A stretch of 62,259 nt of DNA from an uncultured Clostridia bacterium (GCA_934647165.1 CAKUFA010000013.1:1-62259), one strand, 5' to 3'. Positions 51,727 to 59,803 are shown, counted from the first letter of the stretch. Program-made: numbers and translations. Notes: generated from the letters alone by a model not told the origin.

Positions 51727-52485
51727 TTACGTTCTGAAACGATGATGGCGGTGCTGCTGGTGCTGATCAGACGTTCCAACGGCTTAAGGCAATACCGCAC
51801 AATTCGTTGGCAGCGTAGGCGATGCCTTTTCCGCCATCTGCTGCTTGCAGATTTTTCGATTTACCTCCAGTAAACCTTCAAAATCTGCCATTGCATCTGA
51901 CGAAAAATTCATTCGCCTCCGCACCAACTCATTTGTGCGGTATTGCCTTAAGTGATGAACAGAAAAAGGCTTCATGACCTGTGCGTTGCTATTGCGCTGG
52001 CATCGCTCGGCGAATATCTGGGCAAAAGCTTGGAGGGGAAAGAGGCAAACCGCCGTGCTGTGCACAGCATCCCTTGTATATTGCGGCCTATGTGTCGGGC
52101 GTGATTTTTCTTGTTGTGCGTGTGGCCGGGCGGTCAAGACAAGTCCAGAAGCACAATGCACTTGGACTGATGGCCATTGTGCTCAGGGGCATTATATGGC
52201 AGGCAGCAGAACCGGAAACGAAGATAGCGCGGCTTTCAGTTGCCACCGCCATGTGCTGTTCTATGGGTACTACTATGATCTGCTGCAGCAGATTGACGCG
52301 CTGACGGAGCTGCTGAACCGCCGCTGCTTTGAAAAACCTTTGCATACGCTCAGGCACAATGTGAGGATTATTTATCTGGATGTGGATCGGCTTATTTCAT
52401 CTACGGTAAAGACAACATTGCACAGGCGCTTGGCAAAGCAGAGCAGATGATGTATGAAGCGAAGCGGGAGGAAAAGACACTGTGA
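51705..52485 (+). pseudogene. Degraded membrane GGDEF diguanylate cyclase
   Basis: Pieces in three frames read as one membrane diguanylate cyclase: start MDYYTELITF at 51705 (frame ends at TGA 51735), MMAVLLVLIRRSNG from 51742, a 170-bp MITE at 51783-51952, then RKRLHDLCVAIALASLGEYLG, membrane segment LYIAAYVSGVIFLVV in another frame, FYGYYYDLLQQ with DALTELLNRRCFEKPL (the GGDEF domain start), IIYLDVDRL, and finally IAQALGKAEQMMYEAKREEK ending at TGA 52483. The middle of the catalytic domain with the GGDEF motif is deleted between DVDRL and the last piece. At least three frame breaks plus the insertion make it non-functional. It overlapped the HD-GYP gene, so the pair once made and broke cyclic di-GMP. 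Confidence 0.85.
51783..51952. mobile_element. 170-bp MITE with 20-bp perfect terminal inverted repeats
   Basis: CTTAAGGCAATACCGCACAA at 51783-51802 is exactly repeated in inverted form at 51933-51952, and similarity continues inward through GTTGG. The interior has no full gene. TTAA lies at both tips and could be part of the end or a duplicated target. The element interrupts the GGDEF gene in its first membrane region. No transposase with matching ends is in the window. Confidence 0.85.
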
Positions 52486-52494
52486 CGGCAAAGC

Positions 52495-52537
52495 AAAGCC
52501 GGAGAGCAGGAAGGTGTCCGCTGCTCTCCGGCTTTTT
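52495..52537. terminator. Bidirectional terminator
   Basis: AAAGCCGGAGAGCAG (52495-52509) pairs with CTGCTCTCCGGCTTT (52521-52535) with a TTTTT tail on the plus strand; it separates the GGDEF remnant from the leftward spore-protein genes. Confidence 0.9.
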
Positions 52538-52552
52538 GCGTGGAAGGATCGC

Positions 52553-52771
52553 TTATTTACCGGCCATTTGGCGCTCCGCCTGCTCGATGAGGCGCTTGAC
52601 CATGTACCCGCCGATGGAACCTGCCTGACGGCTGGGCAAATCGCCGTTGTAACCCTGCTTGAGGTTGATGCCAAGCTCACCGGCAATTTCATACTTCATG
52701 TTGTCCAGCGCTGCGCGGGCCTCGGGCACCATGCCCTGCTGGGCATTGCTGTTCTGCTTGTTGTTATACAT
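52553..52771 (-). CDS. Alpha/beta-type small acid-soluble spore protein 1
   Basis: The 72-residue protein has both SASP signatures: MKYEIAGELGI (the GPR protease cleavage region) and GSIGGYMVKRLIEQAE. It binds and protects spore DNA and supplies amino acids on germination. GAAGGAGGAG precedes the ATG. It is 35 bases after the paralogue at 52807, so they may be co-transcribed by a forespore sigma factor; I could not assign a sigma-G promoter with confidence. Confidence 0.96.
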   Translation of the reverse strand: MYNNKQNSNAQQGMVPEARAALDNMKYEIAGELGINLKQGYNGDLPSRQAGSIGGYMVKRLIEQAERQMAGK

Positions 52772-52806
52772 GGGAAGAACTCCTCCTTCAATGTCGCGGA
52801 TGAAAG

Positions 52807-53025
52807 TTACTGATGCTTACCGGCCAGCTGATTTTCCGCTTGGCGGATGAGCCGCTTGACCATGTAGCCGCCCACGTATCCTGCGTCGCGGGCGCTCAGA
52901 TCGCCGTTGTAGCCCTGCTTGAAGTTTACGCCCAGCTCCCGGGCAATTTCAAACTTCATGTTATTGAGGGCGTCCTTGGCTTCAGGCACCATCCCGCCGG
53001 GGGTGGACTGATTCCCTTGCTTCAT
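52807..53025 (-). CDS. Alpha/beta-type small acid-soluble spore protein 2
   Basis: The 72-residue protein matches its neighbour closely: MKFEIARELGV and GYVGGYMVKRLIRQAE. AGGAGGTG lies 8 bases before the ATG at 53025; the longer frame upstream has no similarity. Tandem SASP pairs are usual in spore formers. Confidence 0.96.
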   Translation of the reverse strand: MKQGNQSTPGGMVPEAKDALNNMKFEIARELGVNFKQGYNGDLSARDAGYVGGYMVKRLIRQAENQLAGKHQ

Positions 53026-53406
53026 GCTTGCTTCACCTCCTGTTTTTGTCCTCGGTGGTAGTGTGCGCTGATTGTGGCGAAAAAACCTGGCAATGCAAGG
53101 AAGAATGTCGAAAAAGTGGGTGAAGGCAGGGGCTGGGCGCGCCATGCCGCAAGCGCGCAAAAGACCTGCACGGGCACACCATGCCGAGAATGTTCCGGCG
53201 CAGGGGCAATGAAAGCAGCGCGCCCCGCACCATGCGCGCGGCATGCGAAATGCGGAGGGAACGGGACGAAAGAATGCGCTTTACATTGACGGAAGCGGCA
53301 GAAAAAAGACGCTGCATTTCCCGCACGGCGCGTGGCCGGGTGCAGTGCAGCGTTGGGCAGGTGAATCGCGCCGCCTGAGGAACAGCATATGGCGGGACAA
53401 GGCTGA
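53026..53406. other. GC-rich gap without a recognised gene
   Basis: About 380 bases between the SASP pair and the sporulation lipoprotein gene. Several short frames run through it but none has a ribosome site plus recognisable product; one (plus strand, from 53181, 65 residues, basic) has a fragment TLTEAAEKRR. The SASP promoter must lie in its left part. Otherwise I see only small GC hairpins such as GCGCGC pairs. Confidence 0.5.
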
Positions 53407-53952
53407 TTATTCCGCAGTGCGCTCCATGAGGGCGGAAAGCTCATTCTCAATGTCGCCCATGTCCGCTTCTCCATCCAGCTTGTCGCCAAGGGTCTTCAAT
53501 TCGTCAAACAGGTCGGAATCATCGGTCACTTCAAGTTTGTTGATGCCGCTGACGATGCCGTCCAGCCGTTCCTTCACCATGGTGCGGATACGGTCGTCCA
53601 CGCCGCCCTGATACTGGCTGTCCGTTTGCAGGGCAACCATAGCCATGTGCCCGGCAACCACGGCCTGTGCGTCCGTCACTTCGCTCAGGCGCACAAGCTC
53701 GGCTTCAAGCTCCGTGGAAACCTTTTTGGCCTGTGCTGCCGAGGTCACGCCGGGAGCCGCGTTTGCGTCCGTCATGCTGCTGGGGTTATCCGGCGATGCG
53801 GGCTCCTGCGTTGGGCTTTCCGTAGGCTGCATGGTCGTTTCTTCCGGGGTCATGGATGGGGATGGACCGGGCTGCACGCTTTCCTCCGCGGCGCAGCCTG
53901 CCAACAGCAGACAAAGCAGCGCCAACAGGGAAATCAACCATCTTTTTTTCAA
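53407..53952 (-). CDS. YhcN/YlaJ-family sporulation lipoprotein
   Basis: The 181-residue product has a lipoprotein signal (KKRWLISLLALLCLLLAGC), a Pro/Thr/Glu-rich linker, and a YhcN/YlaJ-type domain: VRLSEVTDAQAVVAGHMAMVAL (key parts), RIRTMVKERLDG and VTDDSDLFDEL. Family members are found in the spore inner membrane or affect germination. The TTG at 53952 is chosen because GAGGAGG lies 10 bases before it and the signal peptide then begins at once. It lies next to the SASP pair. Confidence 0.88.
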   Translation of the reverse strand: MKKRWLISLLALLCLLLAGCAAEESVQPGPSPSMTPEETTMQPTESPTQEPASPDNPSSMTDANAAPGVTSAAQAKKVSTELEAELVRLSEVTDAQAVVAGHMAMVALQTDSQYQGGVDDRIRTMVKERLDGIVSGINKLEVTDDSDLFDELKTLGDKLDGEADMGDIENELSALMERTAE

Positions 53953-54037
53953 GATACTTCGCCTCCTCGCGCCTATTGTGCGCAAATGGGCAAACATGCA
54001 AACGCGGCATTGTTTTGCAGTTTTTCCATCCATCGGC

Positions 54038-54065
54038 TTGCACAATGGGAAAAATGCGGTATAAT
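54038..54065 (+). promoter_or_regulatory. Sigma-A promoter of the VanY operon
   Basis: TTGCAC (54038-54043), 16-base spacer, TATAAT (54060-54065), 163 bases before the first carboxypeptidase gene. Confidence 0.75.
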
Positions 54066-54070
54066 AAGAA

Positions 54071-54097
54071 CGGTGGAAATTGCCCACCGGCTTTTTT
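54071..54097 (+). terminator. Terminator-like hairpin in the VanY leader
   Basis: CGGTGG (54071-54076) and CCACCG (54084-54089) form a hairpin followed by CTTTTTT, starting at the expected message start of the promoter just upstream. Further hairpins lie in the leader (GTTTGCTTT/AAAGCAAAC; CCCTG/CAGGG next to the ribosome site). It may attenuate the operon or be an accident. Confidence 0.5.
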
Positions 54098-54227
54098 GCG
54101 TTTGATTCGCATAGAAAAATGACGAGTTTGCTTTTTCTTTGCGGAAAGCAAACCTTGCGGGATGTTTTTGCGTCTACCATAGAAGAGGAAGCCCTGACTG
54201 CTGTGCAGGGCGAAAGGAGCGAATGCG

Positions 54228-54908
54228 ATGGCGGGGCTGCTGACGACATTGACTTCACTGGCGGCGGCGGGAACCATGATGCTTTCCGGTGCGCTGGATG
54301 ATGCTGCACCGCAAAATGATGTGGACGGTACGTTGTTCCTGGTTAACCGGCAATGGCGTGTGAGCGAGGACTATGTGCCTGAGCTGCGCATGACGGAAGT
54401 GACCGGACAGGTGAAGCGCCTGCGGCCGGAAGCTTCCTACGCGCTGGAAGAAATGTATGCTGTTGCCAAGGATGAGCTGAAGGTGACGCTCACCTCTGTG
54501 AGCGGCTATCGAAGCTATTCCAAACAGGAAGCTATTTATAAGCGGAAGCTGAGCAACGTTGGCAACAGCAAGGCGCGGGCGGATGAATATGTTGCGCGCC
54601 CGGGCGCAAGCGAACATCAACTTGGCTATGCCATGGACGTGGGGCAGAAGAAGAGCAAAGCCGGCCTGACGGCGAGCTTTGGGAACACCAAGGGCGGCAA
54701 GTGGATCCGGGAAAACTGCTACCGTTTCGGCTTTATCCTGCGCTATCAGGAGGGCTGGGAAGATGTGACCGGCTATAATTACGAGCCGTGGCATGTGCGT
54801 TATGTGGGCAAAGAATGGTCCATGAAGGTCAAAGAGGCCAATGTGCCGTTTGAAACGTTCCTGCTCACCGTGCGGGAGGAAAAACTGATGGAAATGGTGC
54901 AGAAATAA
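54228..54908 (+). CDS. VanY-type D-alanyl-D-alanine carboxypeptidase, paralogue 1
   Basis: M15B carboxypeptidases trim the terminal D-Ala of peptidoglycan stem peptides outside the membrane. The 226-residue protein has an N-terminal hydrophobic segment, SGYRSYSKQEAIY, the zinc motif ASEHQLGYAMDVG (H130, D137) and EPWHVRYVG (H189), so the zinc site is complete. AAAGGAG precedes the ATG. It opens a run of three related genes 18 to 22 bases apart. Confidence 0.93.
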   Translation: MAGLLTTLTSLAAAGTMMLSGALDDAAPQNDVDGTLFLVNRQWRVSEDYVPELRMTEVTGQVKRLRPEASYALEEMYAVAKDELKVTLTSVSGYRSYSKQEAIYKRKLSNVGNSKARADEYVARPGASEHQLGYAMDVGQKKSKAGLTASFGNTKGGKWIRENCYRFGFILRYQEGWEDVTGYNYEPWHVRYVGKEWSMKVKEANVPFETFLLTVREEKLMEMVQK

Positions 54909-54926
54909 GGAGAGGTGTGGGGGAAG

Positions 54927-55784
54927 ATGCGGAAGCTGATCTGTCTGGCGGTTGCCGGCATGCTGGCTGTGAGCGGTTGCGCCGCTGCGGAGGAAACGGG
55001 AGACGCCGCCTATGACGGGCCGGCATGGACCTTTGGAGTGCCGCTGGCGGAGATTGACGACGACTATTTGCTGCTGGCCAACAGCGTGTCTCCGCTGACG
55101 AAGGACTATGAGCCGGACGATCTGCGAAACCTGATTGCCCGCCGGGATGACGATGATGGCAACAACCTCACCGGCGGCATGTATCTGGCCTCAGGCGGGG
55201 TGAAAATGCTGCGCAAAGCGGCTCTCAATGCGCTTGGACAGTTGCTTTCCGGCGCGGAGGACGAAGGGGTCATTTTGTTTGTGCGTACGGCCTACCGCTC
55301 CTATGTCGAGCAGGAGAAGCTGTATAGCCGGGCGGAGCAGCGCGGTGAAACGAAGGACGTGCAAAAGCCGGGCGAGTGCGATTATCAAACGGGGCTTGCA
55401 GTGATGCTTGTGGGGCGCGAGCAGCGCGGCGGCGCACTGGAGGAAAGCTTTGCAGCGACCGCAGAGGGGCAGTGGCTGCAAAAGAATGCGGCGCGTTACG
55501 GCTTCATTTTCCGCTACCCGGAGGGAAAACAGGATGTGACAGGCTATGCCTGGGAGCCGTGGCATCTGCGCTATGTCGGCATTGGCGTAGCGGAGTATAT
55601 TCAGCAAAACAACCTGACGCTGGAAGAATTTGTGCAGGAAAAGGAAGCAGCCTTCACAGCCTTTGGCGAAGCAGGCGGAGATGTGGAAGCGGCTATTGCA
55701 TCCGTGCGTTTGCCCAAAGGCGCAGTGGAACTGGAGGAACAGGGACCGGACGGAGACTGTGAGATTATCCTTTTCCATGACTGA
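54927..55784 (+). CDS. VanY-like lipoprotein lacking zinc ligands, paralogue 2
   Basis: The 285-residue product has a lipoprotein signal (LAVSGC, Cys18) and the M15B fold (FVRTAYRSYVEQEKLY, RYGFIFRYPEGKQDVTGY, EPWHLRYVG with H213). In the zinc motif, however, the His is Tyr153 and the Asp is Met160 (CDYQTGLAVMLVG), so two of three zinc ligands are gone. It is probably a non-catalytic binding protein for stem peptides. The ATG at 54927 gives a proper lipoprotein signal; the GTG at 54915 is less likely. Flanked by two intact paralogues. Confidence 0.9.
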   Translation: MRKLICLAVAGMLAVSGCAAAEETGDAAYDGPAWTFGVPLAEIDDDYLLLANSVSPLTKDYEPDDLRNLIARRDDDDGNNLTGGMYLASGGVKMLRKAALNALGQLLSGAEDEGVILFVRTAYRSYVEQEKLYSRAEQRGETKDVQKPGECDYQTGLAVMLVGREQRGGALEESFAATAEGQWLQKNAARYGFIFRYPEGKQDVTGYAWEPWHLRYVGIGVAEYIQQNNLTLEEFVQEKEAAFTAFGEAGGDVEAAIASVRLPKGAVELEEQGPDGDCEIILFHD

Positions 55785-55806
55785 CGACAAGGAGAACACG
55801 GACAAG

Positions 55807-56658
55807 ATGACAGTGAAGCGGATGTTGTGCCTGACCCTGGTGGGAATGATGCTTGCGGGCAGCGCCTGCGCTGAGGAGGATACGGATGTATCCTTTGCGG
55901 ATGTGAGCGGCCTCGATTTGGAGATTGAGGTGGCTTACGATGATGTGGCGTGGAATTTCCCGGTGGATCTGGCGGATATGGAGCCGGACAAAATTGTGCT
56001 TGCCAATAAGTACATGCTGCTTGACAAGGACTTTGTGTCCAAGCCGCTGGTGAGCGTGCCGAACCGCAAAGAGGACAAAAACGGTGTGAATACCAATGGC
56101 GGCATGCTCAAAGCGTCGTCCGGCAAAATGCAGCTGCAAAAGGACTGCGCCGAGGCACTGGTGGCTATGTCAGAAGCGGCTATGCAGGAGGGCATGAAGC
56201 TGTATTTGAAGAGCGCCTACCGATCTTATCAGACACAGAAGACCATGTATTATAACCGGCTGCAAAAGAACAACGGAAAGGATGACGGTTGGGTGTCCAA
56301 GCCCGGTGCGAGCGACCATCAAACCGGCCTTGGCTGTGATGTGGTGCCGCGCTCCTGGCGGGACAAATCCATGAATTCAAAAATGGCGAGCACGGAGGAA
56401 TGCCAGTGGATGGCTGCCCACTGCGCTGAGTATGGTTTCATTATCCGTTATCCGGAGGATAAGGAAGCGGTGACGGAAATTAACTATGAACCGTGGCACC
56501 TGCGCTATGTGGGGGTGCCTGCCGCCACCTATATCATGGAAAATGGCTTGTGTCTGGAGGAATTCCACGATCAGCTGCAACAGGCGATTGACGAATTCCT
56601 TGCAGCAGGGGGCGACCGCTCGCTGGTGGAGCCGTTTATCCAAACTTCCGCAGAATAA
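55807..56658 (+). CDS. VanY-type D-alanyl-D-alanine carboxypeptidase, paralogue 3
   Basis: The 283-residue protein has a signal peptide (RMLCLTLVGMMLAGSACA), KSAYRSYQTQKTMYY, the zinc motif ASDHQTGLGCDVV (H171, D178) and EPWHLRYVG (H231); the site is complete. It is closest to paralogue 2 in its N-terminal part (DDVAWNFPVDLADME versus PAWTFGVPLAEID), pointing to local duplication. The ATG at 55807 is chosen for the signal peptide; the in-frame ATG at 55777 adds a charged stretch overlapping the previous gene. A terminator follows. Confidence 0.92.
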   Translation: MTVKRMLCLTLVGMMLAGSACAEEDTDVSFADVSGLDLEIEVAYDDVAWNFPVDLADMEPDKIVLANKYMLLDKDFVSKPLVSVPNRKEDKNGVNTNGGMLKASSGKMQLQKDCAEALVAMSEAAMQEGMKLYLKSAYRSYQTQKTMYYNRLQKNNGKDDGWVSKPGASDHQTGLGCDVVPRSWRDKSMNSKMASTEECQWMAAHCAEYGFIIRYPEDKEAVTEINYEPWHLRYVGVPAATYIMENGLCLEEFHDQLQQAIDEFLAAGGDRSLVEPFIQTSAE

Positions 56659-56662
56659 AAAG

Positions 56663-56707
56663 AGCCGAGCCGATGTGCCTGCAAATGGGCATGTCGGCTC
56701 GGCTTTT
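56663..56707. terminator. Bidirectional terminator
   Basis: AGCCGAGCCGA (56663-56673) pairs with TCGGCTCGGCT (56694-56704), with inner TGCC/GGCA; A-run before and T-run after serve both the VanY operon and the leftward nucleoside hydrolase. Confidence 0.92.
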
Positions 56708-56720
56708 AACATAGGCAGCA

Positions 56721-57635
56721 TTAAGCGCGGGTGATGGCGCTGAGCAGCAGCTGGCGGAAGGCATCCACATTGACCTGATCCAGCAAAAGCACATTGCCGC
56801 CGTCCTTGCAAAGGGTTTGCCCCATGTTCTCACCCTGGCGAACGACGCTCACGGTGACCTGGCGGCCGGCAAACAGCTCCGGGTGAACCAGATACATGAT
56901 GGTGCATGCATCGTGGATGAAAACACAATCCCGCTTGGCGTAGCTTTTGCTGTGGGCGTAGAACTGCATCATGGTGGCCAGCGCCTGCTGCACGGGACTG
57001 CCGAAGCCGGTGATGGCGTCAATCTGCGTTTTGAGCAGGCCACACTTGCGCGTTACATCCAGGCCGCACATGACCATGGGGATATCATGGGCAGCGAACA
57101 TAATCTGTGCTGCGTCCGGATCGGCAAAAATGTTGAATTCCGCATAGGGTGTTGTGTTGCCTGCGCCGCCGGATCCACCCATGAAGACAATGCGCCCAAT
57201 TCGGCGCCGAACCTCGGGGAAGACTTTGAGCAGCAAGGCGATATTGGTCATCGGCCCGGTAGGCACAAGGGTCATGGTTTCGCCTTCAGGGAGGGAGAGA
57301 ATGGCATCGCGCATCATCAGGATGGCGTTGCGGGGTTCCTCCTGCCGGTCAGCCTCGGGTAAAACACAATCGCCCAGGCCATTTTGGCCGTGCACATGGG
57401 CAGCAGTGACTGCATCGCGGAGCAGCGGCTCACGTGCACCACGCACAACGGGCACATCATGCATGCCTGCCAGGCGGGCAACACGCAGGGCGTTGTCTGT
57501 CACAAGATCGCTGCCCTGATTGCCTGCCACGGTGGAAATGCCATGGATACATAGAACATTCCGATGGGCGGCGGCCAGTGCTAACATTACCGAATCGTCA
57601 ATGCCGGGGTCACAGTCAATCCAAATATGTTCCAT
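56721..57635 (-). CDS. Inosine-uridine-type nucleoside hydrolase
   Basis: The enzyme splits ribonucleosides into base and ribose with a calcium ion. The 304-residue protein has the hallmark DCDPGIDDSVML at its N-terminus, GISTVAGNQ, VPTGPMTNIAL, FMGGSGGAGN, AEFNIFADPDAA and the C-terminal HDACTIMYL. Three ATGs lie in a row after GGGGGA; the one at 57635 has the best spacing and gives the family start. It has its own promoter. Confidence 0.95.
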   Translation of the reverse strand: MEHIWIDCDPGIDDSVMLALAAAHRNVLCIHGISTVAGNQGSDLVTDNALRVARLAGMHDVPVVRGAREPLLRDAVTAAHVHGQNGLGDCVLPEADRQEEPRNAILMMRDAILSLPEGETMTLVPTGPMTNIALLLKVFPEVRRRIGRIVFMGGSGGAGNTTPYAEFNIFADPDAAQIMFAAHDIPMVMCGLDVTRKCGLLKTQIDAITGFGSPVQQALATMMQFYAHSKSYAKRDCVFIHDACTIMYLVHPELFAGRQVTVSVVRQGENMGQTLCKDGGNVLLLDQVNVDAFRQLLLSAITRA

Positions 57636-57686
57636 CATCATTCCCCCTGTCCTGTAAGAGTATGGCGGAGAAAGCTTCGCCCATCT

Positions 57687-57715
57687 ATTATACACATGTG
57701 AAACGGCTGCTGCAA
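57687..57715 (-). promoter_or_regulatory. Sigma-A promoter of the nucleoside hydrolase gene
   Basis: Minus strand: TTGCAG (57710-57715), 17-base spacer, TATAAT (57687-57692). Confidence 0.82.
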
Positions 57716-57737
57716 GTCATGCGAAGAGAAAGGAAAA

Positions 57738-57771
57738 GGCTCTTTTCCGATAAGAAAATCAGAAAAGAGCC
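57738..57771 (-). terminator. Terminator of rpsU
   Basis: On the minus strand GGCTCTTTTC and GAAAAGAGCC form the stem, followed by TTTT, 14 bases after the rpsU stop. Confidence 0.9.
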
Positions 57772-57784
57772 AGTGAGACGAAAA

Positions 57785-57958
57785 TCAGTATTTGCGCTTG
57801 CGAGCGGCCTCTGCCTTCTTCTTGCGCTTTACGCTGGGCTTCTCGTAATGCTCACGCTTGCGAACCTCCTGGAGAACTCCGCTGCGGGCGCACTGCCGCT
57901 TAAACCGCTTGAGAGCGCTTTCCAGGGATTCGTTCTCACGGATGCGTACCTCGGACAC
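57785..57958 (-). CDS. rpsU: 30S ribosomal protein S21
   Basis: S21 is a small basic protein of the 30S subunit that helps messenger binding. The 57-residue product reads VSEVRIRENESLESALKRF at the start and EHYEKPSVKRKKKAEAARK at the end, the standard S21 layout. It starts at GTG 57958 with AGGAGG 7 bases before it. It has its own promoter at 58027-58055 and a terminator at 57738, so it can be expressed as a single gene. Confidence 0.97.
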   Translation of the reverse strand: MSEVRIRENESLESALKRFKRQCARSGVLQEVRKREHYEKPSVKRKKKAEAARKRKY

Positions 57959-58026
57959 TGTTATCCCTCCTCTCGCTCATCTCGCCTTGACACAGGCAAG
58001 ACGGACGGATGGCGAACCGTATTATT

Positions 58027-58055
58027 ATTATAGCGCCATTCTCCCTGCTCGTCAA
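58027..58055 (-). promoter_or_regulatory. Sigma-A promoter of rpsU
   Basis: Minus strand: TTGACG (58050-58055), 17-base spacer, TATAAT (58027-58032). Confidence 0.88.
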
Positions 58056-58095
58056 GACGTCATTGCGTATTTTTTGCAGAAAATTTTTGAGCAGG

Positions 58096-58440
58096 TCAAG
58101 CCATGCTGTCCGCCATTTTGCGGCCGCCCAGCACATGGAAGTGCAGGTGCTTTACGCTTTGACACGCGTTTTCGCCGCAGTTGGACACTACGCGATAGCC
58201 GCCTTCTTCGAGACCCTCCTGCCGGGCAATCTTCCCACAGGCACGCAGACATGCGGCCAGCTGCGCGTCAGTGAGCGCATCCGCCTCGGCCAGGGATGCA
58301 ACGTGCACCTTGGGAATGACCAGCACGTGGGTAGGAGCCTGGGGATTGATATCCCGGAAGGCATAGACCACATCATCTTCGTAGACCTTGGTGGAGGGGA
58401 TTTCTCCCTTGATGATTTTGCAGAACAGACAATCAGCCAT
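58096..58440 (-). CDS. HIT-family nucleotide hydrolase (HINT type)
   Basis: HINT proteins cleave phosphoramidate bonds of nucleotides. The 114-residue protein has CLFCKIIKGEIPSTKVYEDD at its N-terminus (CxxC as in zinc-binding HINTs), THVLVIPKVH and the histidine triad KHLHFHVLGG. The length is normal. A GAAAGGAGCGG ribosome site precedes the ATG. Its neighbours are mtaB and rpsU, a frequent Firmicutes arrangement with rsmE and prmA. Confidence 0.96.
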   Translation of the reverse strand: MADCLFCKIIKGEIPSTKVYEDDVVYAFRDINPQAPTHVLVIPKVHVASLAEADALTDAQLAACLRACGKIARQEGLEEGGYRVVSNCGENACQSVKHLHFHVLGGRKMADSMA

Positions 58441-58507
58441 GGATAACCGCTCCTTTCAATCATAAAAAACGAATAAAGCGCCTGTTTTCATGCCGGACGG
58501 TTGAAAT

Positions 58508-59803
58508 TTATAGGATTTCACCGCGCATGCCATCGCCTTCCATGTCGATAAGGCGTACATGCAGCAGTGCGCCCTGACGGCATGCCGGGCATTCAGGGAC
58601 GGTCACGCGGATGTATTCCGGCGTGTATCCAACCCAGCCGTCCGCGCAGCGTTCCTCCAGCAGCACATCTGTTTCCCGACCGAGCCATTGCGCCTGATAA
58701 CGCGCGGCGACTTCTTCACCAAGGGCGATCAGCTCGCGGGCTCTGCGTTCCTTTTCCTCCCGGGTCAGTTGGCCGGGCATCACGGCGGCTTTGGTTCCTT
58801 CGCGCTGGCTATAGGGGAAAACATGAATGCGCGCATAGCCCATTTTTTCGATAAAGGCGCGGGTCTGCTGATATTCTTCCTCTGTTTCTCCGGGGAAGCC
58901 CGTCAGAACATCTGTGGTAAAGGCTGCCATGGGAAAAACGCGGCGCAGGTGATCCGCTGCGCGCAGGTACATGGCGGTGTTATATTGCCGCTGCATGCGC
59001 TGGAGCACGGTGTCGCTGCCGGATTGCAGCGCAAGGTGAAACTGCGGGCACACTTTGCTGCATGCGCCCAGCCGCCGGGCGAACTCCTCTGTGGCTACGT
59101 TAGGCTCCAAGCTGCCAAGCCTGATGCGCGTGATGCCGGGAACAGCCTGCACCCGTTCAATGGCGTCGATCAGTCCCGGACGCTGCGGCAAATCGCGGCC
59201 ATAGCTTGTCAGATGAATGCCGGTGAGCACAAGCTCCTGAAATCCTGCCTGTGCAAGCCGCGCAGCTTCCTCTGATACTTCCTCCAGGGGACGGGAGCGG
59301 ATGGGGCCGCGCACGCTTGGAATGATGCAATAGGTGCAATGGTTATTGCAGCCTTCCTGAATCTTCAGAATGGCGCGGGTATGATCCTCCTGATCGGTGA
59401 TGGTCAGCTCTTCAAAAGGGGTTGTGGCATTCAGTTCATTCACGGCGCACAGCTGTGTTTTCTCGCGCACAGCCTGCTCCAGCAGTTGCACCACTTCGCC
59501 ACGGCGTTGGGTGCCGAGAATCAGCCGTGCGCCGGTGGAAAGCAGCTTTTCGCCCTGCCGCTGGGCAAGGCAGCCGCACAGCACAATTTCGCTCAAGGGA
59601 TGTTCCCGGCGCAGACGGCGGGCAATTTGCAGGCTTTTCTTATCGCCGGTACCCGTCACGGTGCATGTATTGAGCACATACACGTCTGCGTCAGCATCCC
59701 ACGGGACAATGGCATAACCTGCCTTACGAAAGATTTCCAGCATAGCCTGGGTATCATACTGGTTGACCTTACAGCCAAGCGTGTGGAAAGCAACAGTGTT
59801 CAA
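58508..59803 (-). CDS. mtaB: tRNA t6A37 methylthiotransferase MtaB
   Basis: MtaB is a radical-SAM enzyme that adds a methylthio group to t6A at tRNA position 37. The 431-residue protein has the N-terminal domain FHTLGCKVNQYDT with NTCTVT and CGCLAQ cysteines for the first cluster, the radical-SAM motif CNNHCTYC, and a C-terminal TRAM domain. The TTG at 59803 is chosen because AAAGGAGG lies 11 bases before it and the protein then begins like the family; the ATG at 59842 is upstream of that ribosome site. Confidence 0.95.
   Translation of the reverse strand: MNTVAFHTLGCKVNQYDTQAMLEIFRKAGYAIVPWDADADVYVLNTCTVTGTGDKKSLQIARRLRREHPLSEIVLCGCLAQRQGEKLLSTGARLILGTQRRGEVVQLLEQAVREKTQLCAVNELNATTPFEELTITDQEDHTRAILKIQEGCNNHCTYCIIPSVRGPIRSRPLEEVSEEAARLAQAGFQELVLTGIHLTSYGRDLPQRPGLIDAIERVQAVPGITRIRLGSLEPNVATEEFARRLGACSKVCPQFHLALQSGSDTVLQRMQRQYNTAMYLRAADHLRRVFPMAAFTTDVLTGFPGETEEEYQQTRAFIEKMGYARIHVFPYSQREGTKAAVMPGQLTREEKERRARELIALGEEVAARYQAQWLGRETDVLLEERCADGWVGYTPEYIRVTVPECPACRQGALLHVRLIDMEGDGMRGEIL

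Noticed and set aside
51974..52450. 158-residue open frame as an intact gene
   Set aside because: Its first half is out of frame with the membrane segment of the GGDEF remnant and its end breaks off inside the catalytic domain; it is part of the pseudogene.
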